Below are positions 1-7,408 of a DNA stretch of 7,625 nt, piece by piece. Every line of letters begins with the position of its first letter. The stretch's first letter is position 1. The notes beneath the pieces were generated by a model. It was not told where the DNA came from. It saw only the letters and a list, made by a program, of their open reading frames with translations, and did no database searches. Made by a program: the position numbers and the translations under genes. The DNA is from a candidate division LCP-89 bacterium (GTDB lineage: Bacteria > Electryoneota > B3-LCP). The stretch spans positions 1 to 7,625 of the forward strand of contig JALGZU010000267.1 in assembly GCA_025774735.1 (NCBI GenBank), in the 5' to 3' direction.

Positions 1-1
1 C

Positions 2-3000
2 AACAGCGCCCAGCCGCTGGTCGGCGAAGGTCCCCGCGGGGGATACGTCATCATCGTCGATGATGACTTTACCTCCAACCCTTTCCTGCTTAATTTCGTG
101 GAGTGGAAGAGCCAGCTGGGCTACGATGTCTCCGTCATTCCTCTTTCCGAAGCCGGGAGTACCAAGGATGAGATCCGTGAAACCATCATGGCCGAATATT
201 ACGGCGGCGACAGCCCCCTGGATTACGTCCTCCTGATCGGCGATGTGACCGGGCCTCTGACCGTTCCCGCCTTCACCATTATGAAACCCACGGGTGGAGA
301 ACAGGACGTCACCGACCACCCTTACGCCATGCTCGAGGGGCAGGATTACTTTCCCGACATCATGATCGGCCGCCTGCCCGTTTCGGACGATTTCGAGCTG
401 GCGACGGCTCTGCAGAAAATCATCAAATATCAGCGCGAGCCATACACCCTCGATCCTGCCTGGTTCGACCAATCCCTGGTCGTCGCGGGCAACTTTTCGG
501 ATAGTGGGATTCCCCCCATAACGCCGGTCTGGACGAGCATCTGGCTGTTTGAGAAACTAATCGATTACGGTTACTCGCAGGTCGATTCCATTTTCTACTG
601 GGGATTGACGAATCCGGGATGGCCGGGAGTATATCCGGGCACGGAACAGATCGCCGCCTCGATCAACGACGGTAAGAGCCTGGTCGCTTACCGCGGCTGG
701 GCTGATGAGACCGGGTGGCAGTATCCGCTCTTTTCCGTCGATGACATCTACTCCCGCTTGGTCAACGGCTACAAGATGCCGATTGTCGTCAGCATTGTCT
801 GTGAAACCGGCAACTTCGGGGATGACGTCGATCCCTGTTTCGGCGAAGCCTGGGTGAGGGCCGGATCTCCCACCAATCCCAAGGGAGCCGTCGCCTTTTT
901 CGGTCCCTCGGATCTGCACACGAACACCAAGTGGAACAACGCCATGTACGCCGGCTTTTTCGAAGGGATGTTGGAAGAGAACCTCTACCGCCTGGGTCAA
1001 GCCGGCACCCGCTCAAAGTTCGAACTTTACTACGGCTTCCCGGACAATACGGGCAGCGGCGATTTCGCCGAATTTTACTTCCACGTATACAACGTGCTGG
1101 GCGATCCCGAGCTGCCCATGTGGTCGGACGCACCTGCCGATCTCAGCCTCGACGTCCCCGCCCAGATCCAGCCGGGACAACAGCTCGTTACCGCCACCGT
1201 CACGGATGAAGCCGGGACGCCTATGGGGGGCGCTTATGTCGCCTTTTACCGCGAGAACGAAGTCCTGGCCGGCGGAGTTGCCTTCGGTGACGGCACGGTT
1301 TCGGTCGAGATCGAACCGTTGACCGTGGGCAGCATCACGGTGACGGCCACCAAACAGAACTGCGCACCTCAACAGATCAGCATCGACGTGACCGCCGGTG
1401 ACTTCCCGCTGGGCATCTCCGGGTTGAGTGTGGACGGCGATGGCATCGCTTCCGCCGGCGAAACCGTGGAGATGACGGTGACACTGCACAACTTCGGCGG
1501 TGCGCCTTTGACCGGCCTTGAAGCCTCCCTCTCCGAATCCGATCCCCACGTCTCCATCACCACGCCATCCCCGGTGGTGGTAGGCACCGTAAGCGCTTCC
1601 GGAGACGCCAGCGCGGCGTTCAACCTCGATCTCGCGGTATCCTGCCCTGAAGACCACAGCGTCGAATTCACCCTGGCACTCTCCGACGATGCTTTCCATA
1701 ATTCTGAGATCAAGTTTCTTCTGCCGACGGCGGGTCTGCAATTCGTCCCCGCAGGGTTTGCGCTGGAATCGGGCTCTCTGGAGCCCGGCGGATCAGCGGA
1801 CCTGTTCATCCTGATCAACAACGCCGGGACTCAATTCGCCCAGGGTCTCACGGGCACCCTCACCTGCGCTGATGGCGCCGTGACCGTGACCTCTGCCCAG
1901 GCGTCCTTCCCGGATCTCGCCCCTGCGGGCACAGGCGCCAGCAACAGCGCGTTCAGCGTGGACGTGGCTGCCAGCGCAGCAGTGGGCCGGCAGGTGATCT
2001 TCACCCTCGATCTGAGCAGTGTCTCCGGGTTCACCCAGACAATCAGCTTCCCCGTGCAGCTGGGTGATCCGACATCCTCCGATCCCCTGGGACCCGACTC
2101 CTATGGATACTACGCTTACGATGATATCGATCTGAATTACGCCGAAGCGCCGGTTTTCGACTGGGTGGAGTTGGATCCCGCCTATGCCGGAACCTACGAC
2201 CTCCACTTTTCCATGGCGGACGATACATCGGAGGTGGTTCCGCTGCCCTTCGCCTTCACCTACTACGGGGACGATTACGATAGCTTGACCATCTGCTCCA
2301 ACGGGTGGGTCTCTCTAGGAGGCACTTGGATGGCGAACTTCCGCAACTGGAACCTGCCATCTGCCCTCGGCCCGCCCTCGCTGATCTGCGCCTTCTGGGA
2401 TGACCTGAAAGCCGACACCACGGGCGGCCATGAAGGCATCGACGTCTTCAGCTACTACGACGTCTCGGGCGACCGCTACATCGTCGAGTGGAGCCGCACC
2501 ATCAACCGTTACCATTACGAAGATCCCGGCATGTGGCAGGAAGAGACCTTCCAGGTCATCCTCTACGATCCGGCGGTGCACACCACCGCCACCGGCGACG
2601 GCGAGATCGTCTTCCAGTACCTGGTCGTCAACGATGTGGACGATAACAACAATTACGCCACCGTTGGCATCGAAGACCAGGAGCACCTGCGCGGTCTGCA
2701 AATCGCCTACTCGAATCAATATCCACCTTCAGCCGCTGTATTAGAGGACGGGCGGGCCATCAAAATCACCACCGACCCGCCGGATGCCTTTGGCGGTGCG
2801 GCGGCAGGATCGAACCCGCATGACCAAGAGCTGCGCCTCTTCGCTCCGGTGCCCAATCCCGCCAACCCGACGACTTTGCTGCGTTTTGTCACGCCGCGGG
2901 ATGGATATTCGATTCTGGCTTTGTACAACACCCTGGGACAGCGTGTGGCTACGCTTTTGGATGATCATGTTGGCGCGGGCCAGCATCTTATCACCCTGGA

Positions 3001-3088
3001 TGCGACCTTACTCGCTTCCGGTATGTACTTTGCAGTTCTCCGCTTCGAGGACGCTGTCCTGAATCAAAAGGTTTTAATTTTAAAATAG
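2..3088 (+). CDS. Gingipain-like C25 family surface protein with T9SS type A sorting domain (5' partial)
   Basis: The frame is open to the left edge, so signal peptide and propeptide are outside the window; 1028 residues are visible, numbered here from the codon at position 2. The GTG at 98 is an internal Val, not a start. Residues 1-372 resemble the peptidase C25 (gingipain) domain: a GYVIIVDDDF opening strand, DYVLLIGDV, a VCETGNFG motif with Cys267 at the gingipain nucleophile position, DPCFGEAWVR, and a closing VLGDPELPMW. The expected GHG His motif reads RGWADETGW (Trp233), so activity is doubtful. An Ig-like domain follows (about 376-466), as in gingipains, then two CARDB-like beta domains (468-578 and 579-688) and a beta-rich domain (about 689-930) I cannot name with certainty. 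Residues 943-1028 (LFAPVPNPANPTT, LYNTLGQRVATL, ending VLILK) match the FlgD-Ig/T9SS type A sorting domain, implying export and cell-surface attachment or release. The family assignment is firm; proteolysis is not. Confidence 0.9.
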   Translation, partial: NSAQPLVGEGPRGGYVIIVDDDFTSNPFLLNFVEWKSQLGYDVSVIPLSEAGSTKDEIRETIMAEYYGGDSPLDYVLLIGDVTGPLTVPAFTIMKPTGGEQDVTDHPYAMLEGQDYFPDIMIGRLPVSDDFELATALQKIIKYQREPYTLDPAWFDQSLVVAGNFSDSGIPPITPVWTSIWLFEKLIDYGYSQVDSIFYWGLTNPGWPGVYPGTEQIAASINDGKSLVAYRGWADETGWQYPLFSVDDIYSRLVNGYKMPIVVSIVCETGNFGDDVDPCFGEAWVRAGSPTNPKGAVAFFGPSDLHTNTKWNNAMYAGFFEGMLEENLYRLGQAGTRSKFELYYGFPDNTGSGDFAEFYFHVYNVLGDPELPMWSDAPADLSLDVPAQIQPGQQLVTATVTDEAGTPMGGAYVAFYRENEVLAGGVAFGDGTVSVEIEPLTVGSITVTATKQNCAPQQISIDVTAGDFPLGISGLSVDGDGIASAGETVEMTVTLHNFGGAPLTGLEASLSESDPHVSITTPSPVVVGTVSASGDASAAFNLDLAVSCPEDHSVEFTLALSDDAFHNSEIKFLLPTAGLQFVPAGFALESGSLEPGGSADLFILINNAGTQFAQGLTGTLTCADGAVTVTSAQASFPDLAPAGTGASNSAFSVDVAASAAVGRQVIFTLDLSSVSGFTQTISFPVQLGDPTSSDPLGPDSYGYYAYDDIDLNYAEAPVFDWVELDPAYAGTYDLHFSMADDTSEVVPLPFAFTYYGDDYDSLTICSNGWVSLGGTWMANFRNWNLPSALGPPSLICAFWDDLKADTTGGHEGIDVFSYYDVSGDRYIVEWSRTINRYHYEDPGMWQEETFQVILYDPAVHTTATGDGEIVFQYLVVNDVDDNNNYATVGIEDQEHLRGLQIAYSNQYPPSAAVLEDGRAIKITTDPPDAFGGAAAGSNPHDQELRLFAPVPNPANPTTLLRFVTPRDGYSILALYNTLGQRVATLLDDHVGAGQHLITLDATLLASGMYFAVLRFEDAVLNQKVLILK

Positions 3089-3124
3089 ACGGCTGATCCG
3101 GCGGTTAAAAGTAGTCCCTTTTAG

Positions 3125-3964
3125 ATGAATCCAACATATCGCACACACTCCTACAGGATCGGAACGGCCTGGACTCCCGCGGTGAAAATGCTGATTATCG
3201 TCACCGGATCCATCTACCTGGTGCAGGAGTTTCTGGGAATCCCCTCCGTGCGCGCCTTCGGGCTGGTGCCTTATCAGGTGCTGCACAAGGCCGCTTTCTG
3301 GCAGCTGGTGACCTACATGTTTCTGCACGGAGGCTTTTGGCATGTGGCCTTCAACATGTTCGCCCTCTGGATGTTCGGCTCGCAGCTGGAGAGGGTCTGG
3401 GGTAGGAAAGAGTTCCTCAAATACTACTTCATCACGGGCATCGGTGCCGGATTGATCAACGTCGCCTTCAGCGCCGGATCCAACATTCCCACCATCGGCG
3501 CTTCGGGCGCTATCTTCGGGCTGCTCCTGGCCTACGGGGTACTCTTCCCCAACAACGTGATCCTGCTCTACTTCTTCATCCCCATGAAGGCTAAGTACTT
3601 CGTCATCCTCTTCGCCGTCCTCGAATTCATGATGGCGCGCTCGTATGCCGCCGACGGCATCGCTCATTTCGCCCATCTGGGAGGAATGGCGGTCGGTTTT
3701 CTCTACCTGAAGGGCCGGCCCATCTTCCGGGCCCTGACCTCCCAGGCATCCGAAAAACAGCAGGAGAAAAAAGAAGCTATGCAGGTTAAACTCCATGCAG
3801 AACACCTCGCCGACGTGCAGTCCATCCGCTCCGAAGTCGATTATCTCCTCGGCCGCATCAGCCGGGTCGGGTACGACAACCTGACCGAAGAGGAGAAGGA
3901 ACGCTTGGAAGAGGCCAGCCGCTTATTGCGCCTCTACGACAACGAAGAAGAGGACGTGAATTAA
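3125..3964 (+). CDS. Rhomboid family intramembrane serine protease
   Basis: 279 residues. Rhomboids cleave transmembrane segments of substrate proteins inside the membrane with a Ser/His dyad. All the landmarks are present: His68-Gly-Gly and His73-x3-Asn77 (oxyanion-side His and Asn, as in GlpG H150/N154), GASGAIFG with nucleophile Ser127, and AHLGG with catalytic His184. About six hydrophobic segments lie between residues 20 and 195. The tail (about 205-279) is soluble and charged: a Lys/Glu/Gln-rich linker, then a helical segment containing RISRVGYDNLTEEEKERLEEA. This resembles the small C-terminal domain found on many bacterial rhomboids (I believe DUF6576). The ATG at 3125 directly follows an in-frame TAG, so it is the earliest possible start, but no Shine-Dalgarno is seen. 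The next Met is residue 22, inside the region before the first membrane segment. The gene starts 36 bases after the protease stop, so co-transcription with it is plausible. The substrate is unknown. Confidence 0.93.
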   Translation: MNPTYRTHSYRIGTAWTPAVKMLIIVTGSIYLVQEFLGIPSVRAFGLVPYQVLHKAAFWQLVTYMFLHGGFWHVAFNMFALWMFGSQLERVWGRKEFLKYYFITGIGAGLINVAFSAGSNIPTIGASGAIFGLLLAYGVLFPNNVILLYFFIPMKAKYFVILFAVLEFMMARSYAADGIAHFAHLGGMAVGFLYLKGRPIFRALTSQASEKQQEKKEAMQVKLHAEHLADVQSIRSEVDYLLGRISRVGYDNLTEEEKERLEEASRLLRLYDNEEEDVN

Positions 3965-4052
3965 CTTAAAATTATATCTCCCGTAAACCCTCGTGGACTG
4001 ATTTGAGCTTCCTCCGATCCACCCTGCCCACGCATTCGAACCGCCACACCCT

Positions 4053-4907
4053 ATGAACACTCTGCAACTCAACCAGGTGAACAAAGCCTTCGGCAAAACC
4101 GTGGCCCTGGACGGCCTCTCCCTCGAAGTCGCTCCGGGCGAGGTCTACGGCTTGCTCGGGCCCAATGGCGCCGGCAAGACCACCACGGTAAACCTGGCCG
4201 TCGGCCTGCTGGAACCCGATTCCGGCAGCGTCCTCATAGACAGAGAGTACTCCCCGGCCGATCCCCGCACCCGTGCCCGGATCGGCGTGGCTCCCCAGGC
4301 TCTGGCGCTCTACGAAGATCTCACCGGGGAGGAGAACCTGTCTTTTTACGGTAAAATTCAGGGATTGTCCGGAAAAGATCTGGTGGAACGGGTGCGCTGG
4401 TCGCTCGGTTTTGTTTCCCTGACAGACCGGCGTACCGACCGGGTCAAGACCTATTCCGGCGGCATGAAGAAGCGCCGCCTGAACCTGGCCGTGGCCCTGG
4501 TGCACGATCCGCCTCTGCTGCTGCTCGATGAACCGACCGTGGGCGTAGACCCCCAGTCGCGCAACGCCATCTTCGAGAACATCCTCGAACTGCGTAAGTC
4601 CGGCCGGGCGATTCTCTACACCACGCACTATATGGAGGAAGCCCAGCGCCTCTGCGACCGGGTGGGCATCATGGATCTGGGGAAACTGAAGGCTCAGGGG
4701 AGCGTAAACGATCTGATCGGAGAGTACGGCGGGCAGACCGCCCTGATCGCCGAAACGGAGGAAGGAGAAATCCGCGTGGAGACGGACGACCCCGTGACGG
4801 AGCTGCAAAAGATACAAGCGAAGGGGCCCGTGCTGCGCTTTCAGCTGGACCGCCCCAACCTGGAGAGCGTCTTTCTTAACCTGACCGGAAAACAGTTGAG
4901 GGATTGA
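4053..4907 (+). CDS. ABC transporter ATP-binding protein (ABC-2 exporter type)
   Basis: 284 residues: a complete nucleotide-binding domain of the CcmA/DrrA-like class (COG1131) that powers an ABC-2 exporter from the cytosolic face. Visible motifs are Walker [10 protein letters not shown] (36-44), Q-loop Gln82 (APQ), signature YSGGMKKR (134-141), Walker B LLLLDE (155-160), D-loop GVDP (164-167) and H-loop His192 in TTHYMEEAQ. The C-terminal stretch (about 225-284) with [13 protein letters not shown] is the usual tail of this class. Every catalytic residue is present, so it should be an active ATPase. The ATG gives the normal N-terminus for the family, although no Shine-Dalgarno is visible before it. 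The 88-base gap after the rhomboid gene opens with an AT-rich tract (about 3961-3978), unusual in this GC-rich DNA; a promoter there is possible but no convincing -35/-10 pair was found. The stop overlaps the permease start by one base. The substrate cannot be read from sequence; drug, lipid or other export are all possible. Confidence 0.95.
   Translation: MNTLQLNQVNKAFGKTVALDGLSLEVAPGEVYGLLGPNGAGKTTTVNLAVGLLEPDSGSVLIDREYSPADPRTRARIGVAPQALALYEDLTGEENLSFYGKIQGLSGKDLVERVRWSLGFVSLTDRRTDRVKTYSGGMKKRRLNLAVALVHDPPLLLLDEPTVGVDPQSRNAIFENILELRKSGRAILYTTHYMEEAQRLCDRVGIMDLGKLKAQGSVNDLIGEYGGQTALIAETEEGEIRVETDDPVTELQKIQAKGPVLRFQLDRPNLESVFLNLTGKQLRD
4898..4903 (+). promoter_or_regulatory. Shine-Dalgarno for the permease gene
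   Basis: GAGGGA, inside the 3' end of the ATPase gene. It ends 3 bases before the ATG at 4907, and its GAGG core ends 5 bases before it. This supports the ATG at 4907 over the TTG one codon earlier (4904) as the start. Confidence 0.6.
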
Positions 4908-6193
4908 TGCGCGAGATTCTGGCACTGGCGGGTAAAGACCTGCGCCTGCTTCTAAGAGACAAACCCGGCTTTTTCTTCGTCTTCTTCTTCCCCCTGATCT
5001 ACGCCGTCTTCTTCGGGGTGATCTTCTCCGGCGGGGGAGGATCCCGGTCGATCTCCATCGCACTGGTCGACGAGGACCGCACGGAACGGTCCGCGGCGTT
5101 CGTGAAAAAGCTCCTAAATTCGGACGGCCTGCGCGCCGACACCACGGATAGGGCAGCGGCCACCGGCCTGGTGCGCCTGGGGAAACGGGCCGCCTACGTG
5201 GTTCTCCCGGAAGGGTTCGGACAGTCGTCCAGCAACCTGTTCGCAGGGGAACCCACCCGCCTCGAGATCGGCGTCGATCCCGCCCGCAAGGCCGAAAGCG
5301 CCATGCTTAAGGGCGTGATCACGCAGTACTTCATGGAGGGTTTGCAGGATGCCTTCGGCGATCCCGATATGATGCAGGGACAGATCCGCACCGGCCTGGA
5401 CCGCCTGCGCGCGGATACCACTCACACGGGGGAATCCTACGAAAGCCTGGAGCGCTTCCTGGTGCAGATGGACACAGCCATGAACTCCTGGAGGCAGGCA
5501 GAATCCGGTTCCACCGCAATTGCCGACTCCGGCGGGGGCTGGCAGCCACTCTCAATCGAAGTCAGTGACGTGGCGGTCAAGCGCGAGGGCCCTAAAAATG
5601 CCTTCGAGATCACCTTTCCGCAGGCCATCATCTGGGGACTGATCGGTTGCGCGGCAGCCTTCGGCATCTCGCTGGTGACCGAGAGAACCCGGGGCACCCT
5701 GGTGCGCTTGAGAATCGCCCCTCTGACCCGCTGGCAGATCCTGGCAGGTAAGGGGAGCGCCTGTTTTGTGGCCATTCTGTCGGTGGCTGCGCTGATGTTC
5801 GCCGTATCGGTGACCGTCTTCGGCGTACAGCCTGATTCTCTCACCTATCTCGTGATGGCGATTGCTTCGGCGGGACTCTGCTTCGTCGGCATCATGATGC
5901 TGCTGTCGGTTCTGGGCAAGACCGAAGCCTCGGCCGGAGGCATCGGCTGGGCGGTCCTGCTCGTCATGGCCATGACCGGCGGCGGCATGATCCCCCTTTT
6001 CGTCATGCCCTCCTGGATGCAGACGGTGAGTACGATAAGCCCGGTCAGGTGGGCTGTACTCGCCATGGAAGGCGCGGTCTGGCGCGGGTTCACTTTCGAA
6101 ACCATGCTGCTGCACTGCGGCATGCTGGTCGGCATTGGAGCCGCCTGTTTCCTGGTGGGAGCGAAAATCTTCCGCTGGACGGCGCCGGAGTAA
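4907..6193 (+). CDS. ABC-2 type transporter permease
   Basis: 428 residues from the ATG at 4907. This is the membrane partner of the preceding ATPase, with the layout of the ABC-2 permease family with a large outer domain (ABC2_membrane_3, NatB/YhhJ-like). One hydrophobic segment near the N-terminus (about 21-40, very Phe-rich) is followed by a long extracytoplasmic region (about 41-237). Five further membrane segments lie near 238-257, 284-306, 312-335, 345-366 and 402-420. The ERTRGTLVRLRIAPLTR stretch (259-275), just after the second segment, is the typical cytosolic coupling element that contacts the ATPase. SPVRWAVLAMEGAVWRG (378-394) is the conserved segment before the last helix. The TGATG overlap with the ATPase gene indicates translational coupling, and the radical SAM gene follows after 7 bases. 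A starting TTG at 4904 would add one residue and is less likely. No single substrate can be assigned. Confidence 0.93.
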   Translation: MREILALAGKDLRLLLRDKPGFFFVFFFPLIYAVFFGVIFSGGGGSRSISIALVDEDRTERSAAFVKKLLNSDGLRADTTDRAAATGLVRLGKRAAYVVLPEGFGQSSSNLFAGEPTRLEIGVDPARKAESAMLKGVITQYFMEGLQDAFGDPDMMQGQIRTGLDRLRADTTHTGESYESLERFLVQMDTAMNSWRQAESGSTAIADSGGGWQPLSIEVSDVAVKREGPKNAFEITFPQAIIWGLIGCAAAFGISLVTERTRGTLVRLRIAPLTRWQILAGKGSACFVAILSVAALMFAVSVTVFGVQPDSLTYLVMAIASAGLCFVGIMMLLSVLGKTEASAGGIGWAVLLVMAMTGGGMIPLFVMPSWMQTVSTISPVRWAVLAMEGAVWRGFTFETMLLHCGMLVGIGAACFLVGAKIFRWTAPE

Positions 6194-6200
6194 CTCCGCC

Positions 6201-7040
6201 ATGGATCAGGATCCCTACCGTAACTGCCGCCTCTGCGGCCACCTCTGCGGAGCCGACCGAGCCTCCGGTGAAACCGGCGAATGCGGATTGAGCACCGAAC
6301 TGCTGGTCTCGTCGGTGGGGCCGCATTTCGGCGAAGAACCCGAACTGGTGGGCCACCGTGGTTCCGGCACCATCTTCTTCGCCGGCTGCAACCTGGCCTG
6401 TCAGTTCTGCCAGAATTGGGACATCAGCCAGGCCCGCCACGGCACGGTCACCTCCATAGAGCAGTTGGCTCAATACATGCTCGACGTCGAACGTATCGGC
6501 TGCCACAACGTCAACCTGGTCACCCCAACGCCCTATACTCCCTCCATCCTGGAAGCGATCCGCATCGCCCGGGATCGGGGATTGTCCGTTCCCATCGTTT
6601 ACAACTGCGGCGGCTACGAATCCGAAGACGTCCTGGCTCTCTGCGATGGCTGGATCCAGATCTACATGCCCGACAGCAAGTATTCGGACACCGGAATCGC
6701 CAAAACCTTCAGCGGCGCGCCGGATTACCCCGAAGTGAACTGGGCCGCCTTAAAAGAGATGCACCGCCAGGTCGGGGATCTCTGGGACAACGGCGGCATC
6801 GCCGGGGGGGGCCTGCTGGTGCGCCACCTCGTGCTCCCCAACTATTCCGACAACAGTCGCGGCGTCCTGAAATTTCTCGCCGAAGAGATCTCGCCGGACA
6901 GTTACGTCAACGTCATGGACCAGTACCGTCCCTGCTACAAAGCCGATACTCTGCCCGGCCTGGACCGGCGTCTGACGGCGCGGGAATACGAGGAAGCTCT
7001 GGGAGCCGCCCGTGAATTCGGATTACACAGGGGATTTTAA
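6201..7040 (+). CDS. COG1313-type (PflX-like) radical SAM protein
   Basis: 279 residues. The radical SAM cluster motif CxxxCxxC is CNLACQFC (Cys63, Cys67, Cys70), which binds the [4Fe-4S] cluster that cleaves S-adenosylmethionine. An N-terminal Cys set (Cys9, Cys12, Cys16, Cys28; pattern CRLCGHLC then ECGL) precedes it, as in the uncharacterised COG1313 'PflX' family. Further family-like segments are RGSGTIFFAGCN (53-64), HNVNLVTPTPYTPSILEA (102-119), IYMPDSKYSD (154-163), FSGAPDYPE (170-178), VRHLVLP (207-213) and the closing GLHRGF. There is no SPASM-type C-terminal Cys cluster, so it does not look like a peptide-maturing radical SAM enzyme. The related pyruvate formate-lyase activases generate glycyl radicals, but no glycyl radical enzyme is in view and the reaction of COG1313 proteins is not established to my knowledge. 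The start is the ATG, with GGAG at 6187-6190, ten bases upstream. In-frame sequence further upstream (from 6135) lies within the permease gene and does not look like this family. Confidence 0.93.
   Translation: MDQDPYRNCRLCGHLCGADRASGETGECGLSTELLVSSVGPHFGEEPELVGHRGSGTIFFAGCNLACQFCQNWDISQARHGTVTSIEQLAQYMLDVERIGCHNVNLVTPTPYTPSILEAIRIARDRGLSVPIVYNCGGYESEDVLALCDGWIQIYMPDSKYSDTGIAKTFSGAPDYPEVNWAALKEMHRQVGDLWDNGGIAGGGLLVRHLVLPNYSDNSRGVLKFLAEEISPDSYVNVMDQYRPCYKADTLPGLDRRLTAREYEEALGAAREFGLHRGF
7029..7034 (+). promoter_or_regulatory. Shine-Dalgarno that supports a GTG start at 7043
   Basis: AGGGGA within the last codons of the radical SAM gene, 8 bases before the GTG at 7043. No ATG lies at a comparable position in this frame, and starting here puts the first CxxC pair right at the N-terminus. 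Confidence 0.6.
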
Positions 7041-7042
7041 GC

Positions 7043-7309
7043 GTGAAGTGCCGTAAATGCGGAATCGATTTGACGGGTGGACGGGGCGTTTACCGCTGGC
7101 GCGGGGAAGCCGTCGCCCTGGGTGAGGATGCTCTGAAACCGACTGAATCAACGAATGAGAGAGAGGAGATCTTCCGGAGCCTCTTCGACGAACTCTCCCG
7201 AATGAGCCCTGAAGAGATCGAACGGGATGTTTATCAGCTCTGGGAAGCCGACCTCTGCCGATCCTGCCGCCGGGAACTGGGCGATCTGCTGGATAGGTTT
7301 TTGGGTTGA
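7043..7309 (+). CDS. Small protein with two CxxC pairs, probable zinc-binding protein
   Basis: 88 residues, GTG start with a good Shine-Dalgarno, 2 bases after the radical SAM stop, so it is very likely translated from the same message. I do not recognise the family. The sequence has CRKC at residues 3-6 and CRSC at 72-75, a spacing expected when two knuckles from opposite ends of a short protein come together to hold one zinc ion or another metal. Between them are a short strand-like segment (GVYRWRGEAVAL) and a charged, probably helical stretch (about 38-68, with EEIFRSLFDELSRMSPEEIERDVYQLWE), then a second helix after the last Cys pair. No signal peptide or membrane segment is seen, so it is probably cytosolic. 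It could be a partner or adaptor of the radical SAM protein or an unrelated zinc-ribbon protein. It is unlikely to be a peptide precursor: it has no leader/core division and both Cys pairs are arranged like metal ligands. Confidence 0.8.
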   Translation: MKCRKCGIDLTGGRGVYRWRGEAVALGEDALKPTESTNEREEIFRSLFDELSRMSPEEIERDVYQLWEADLCRSCRRELGDLLDRFLG

Positions 7310-7326
7310 AAGGGTATGATGTGAAA

Positions 7327-7360
7327 TGTAGGGGCGGACCTGTGTATCCGCCCTTTTAAT
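7327..7360 (+). repeat. 34-bp palindromic repeat, copy 1
   Basis: This matches copy 2 (7547-7580) at 32 of 34 positions, in the same orientation, with a start-to-start distance of exactly 220 bases. The core is an inverted repeat: GGGCGGA (7332-7338) pairs with TCCGCCC (7347-7353) around an 8-base loop. The differences from copy 2 are A at 7346 (G in copy 2) and T at 7356 (C in copy 2). It resembles the short GC-rich hairpin repeats scattered between genes in many bacterial genomes. The family was not checked. Confidence 0.85.
7332..7357 (+). terminator. Possible Rho-independent terminator after the ABC/radical SAM operon
   Basis: A 7-bp GC-rich stem (7332-7338 with 7347-7353) is followed by TTTT (7354-7357) and an AT-rich stretch, 22 bases after the stop of the small CxxC gene. 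The geometry suits termination of + strand transcripts. The T-run is short, and the same hairpin recurs downstream as a repeat, so termination may be a secondary role. Confidence 0.45.
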
Positions 7361-7408
7361 TAATTAGGGAGAGGATTCTCGTCAGAGGCTTACGCCTTCC
7401 CCCGCCAA

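Noticed and set aside
1013..1741. Minus-strand open frame of 242 codons opposite the C25 protein
   Set aside because: It is low in recognisable structure and lies fully within a coding sequence with clear domains; a shadow of codon bias.
3080..3805. Minus-strand open frame of 241 codons opposite the rhomboid gene
   Set aside because: The rhomboid on the other strand has every catalytic motif; the antisense product is Glu/Asp/Gly-rich without a domain.
3972..5063. A 363-codon open frame on the minus strand opposite the ABC ATPase
   Set aside because: It is Arg/Gln/His-rich with no domain and is antisense to a gene with all ABC motifs; long antisense frames are expected in GC-rich coding DNA.
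6135..6200. Upstream extension of the radical SAM gene by 22 codons
   Set aside because: The extension lies inside the permease coding sequence, is Arg/Ser-rich and unlike the family; the ATG at 6201 puts the N-terminal Cys motif at the usual place and has GGAG upstream.
4053..7309. RiPP biosynthetic cluster (radical SAM plus ABC exporter)
   Set aside because: The radical SAM protein matches the COG1313 type and lacks a SPASM-like C-terminal Cys cluster, the ATPase has no peptidase domain, and no precursor peptide was found.
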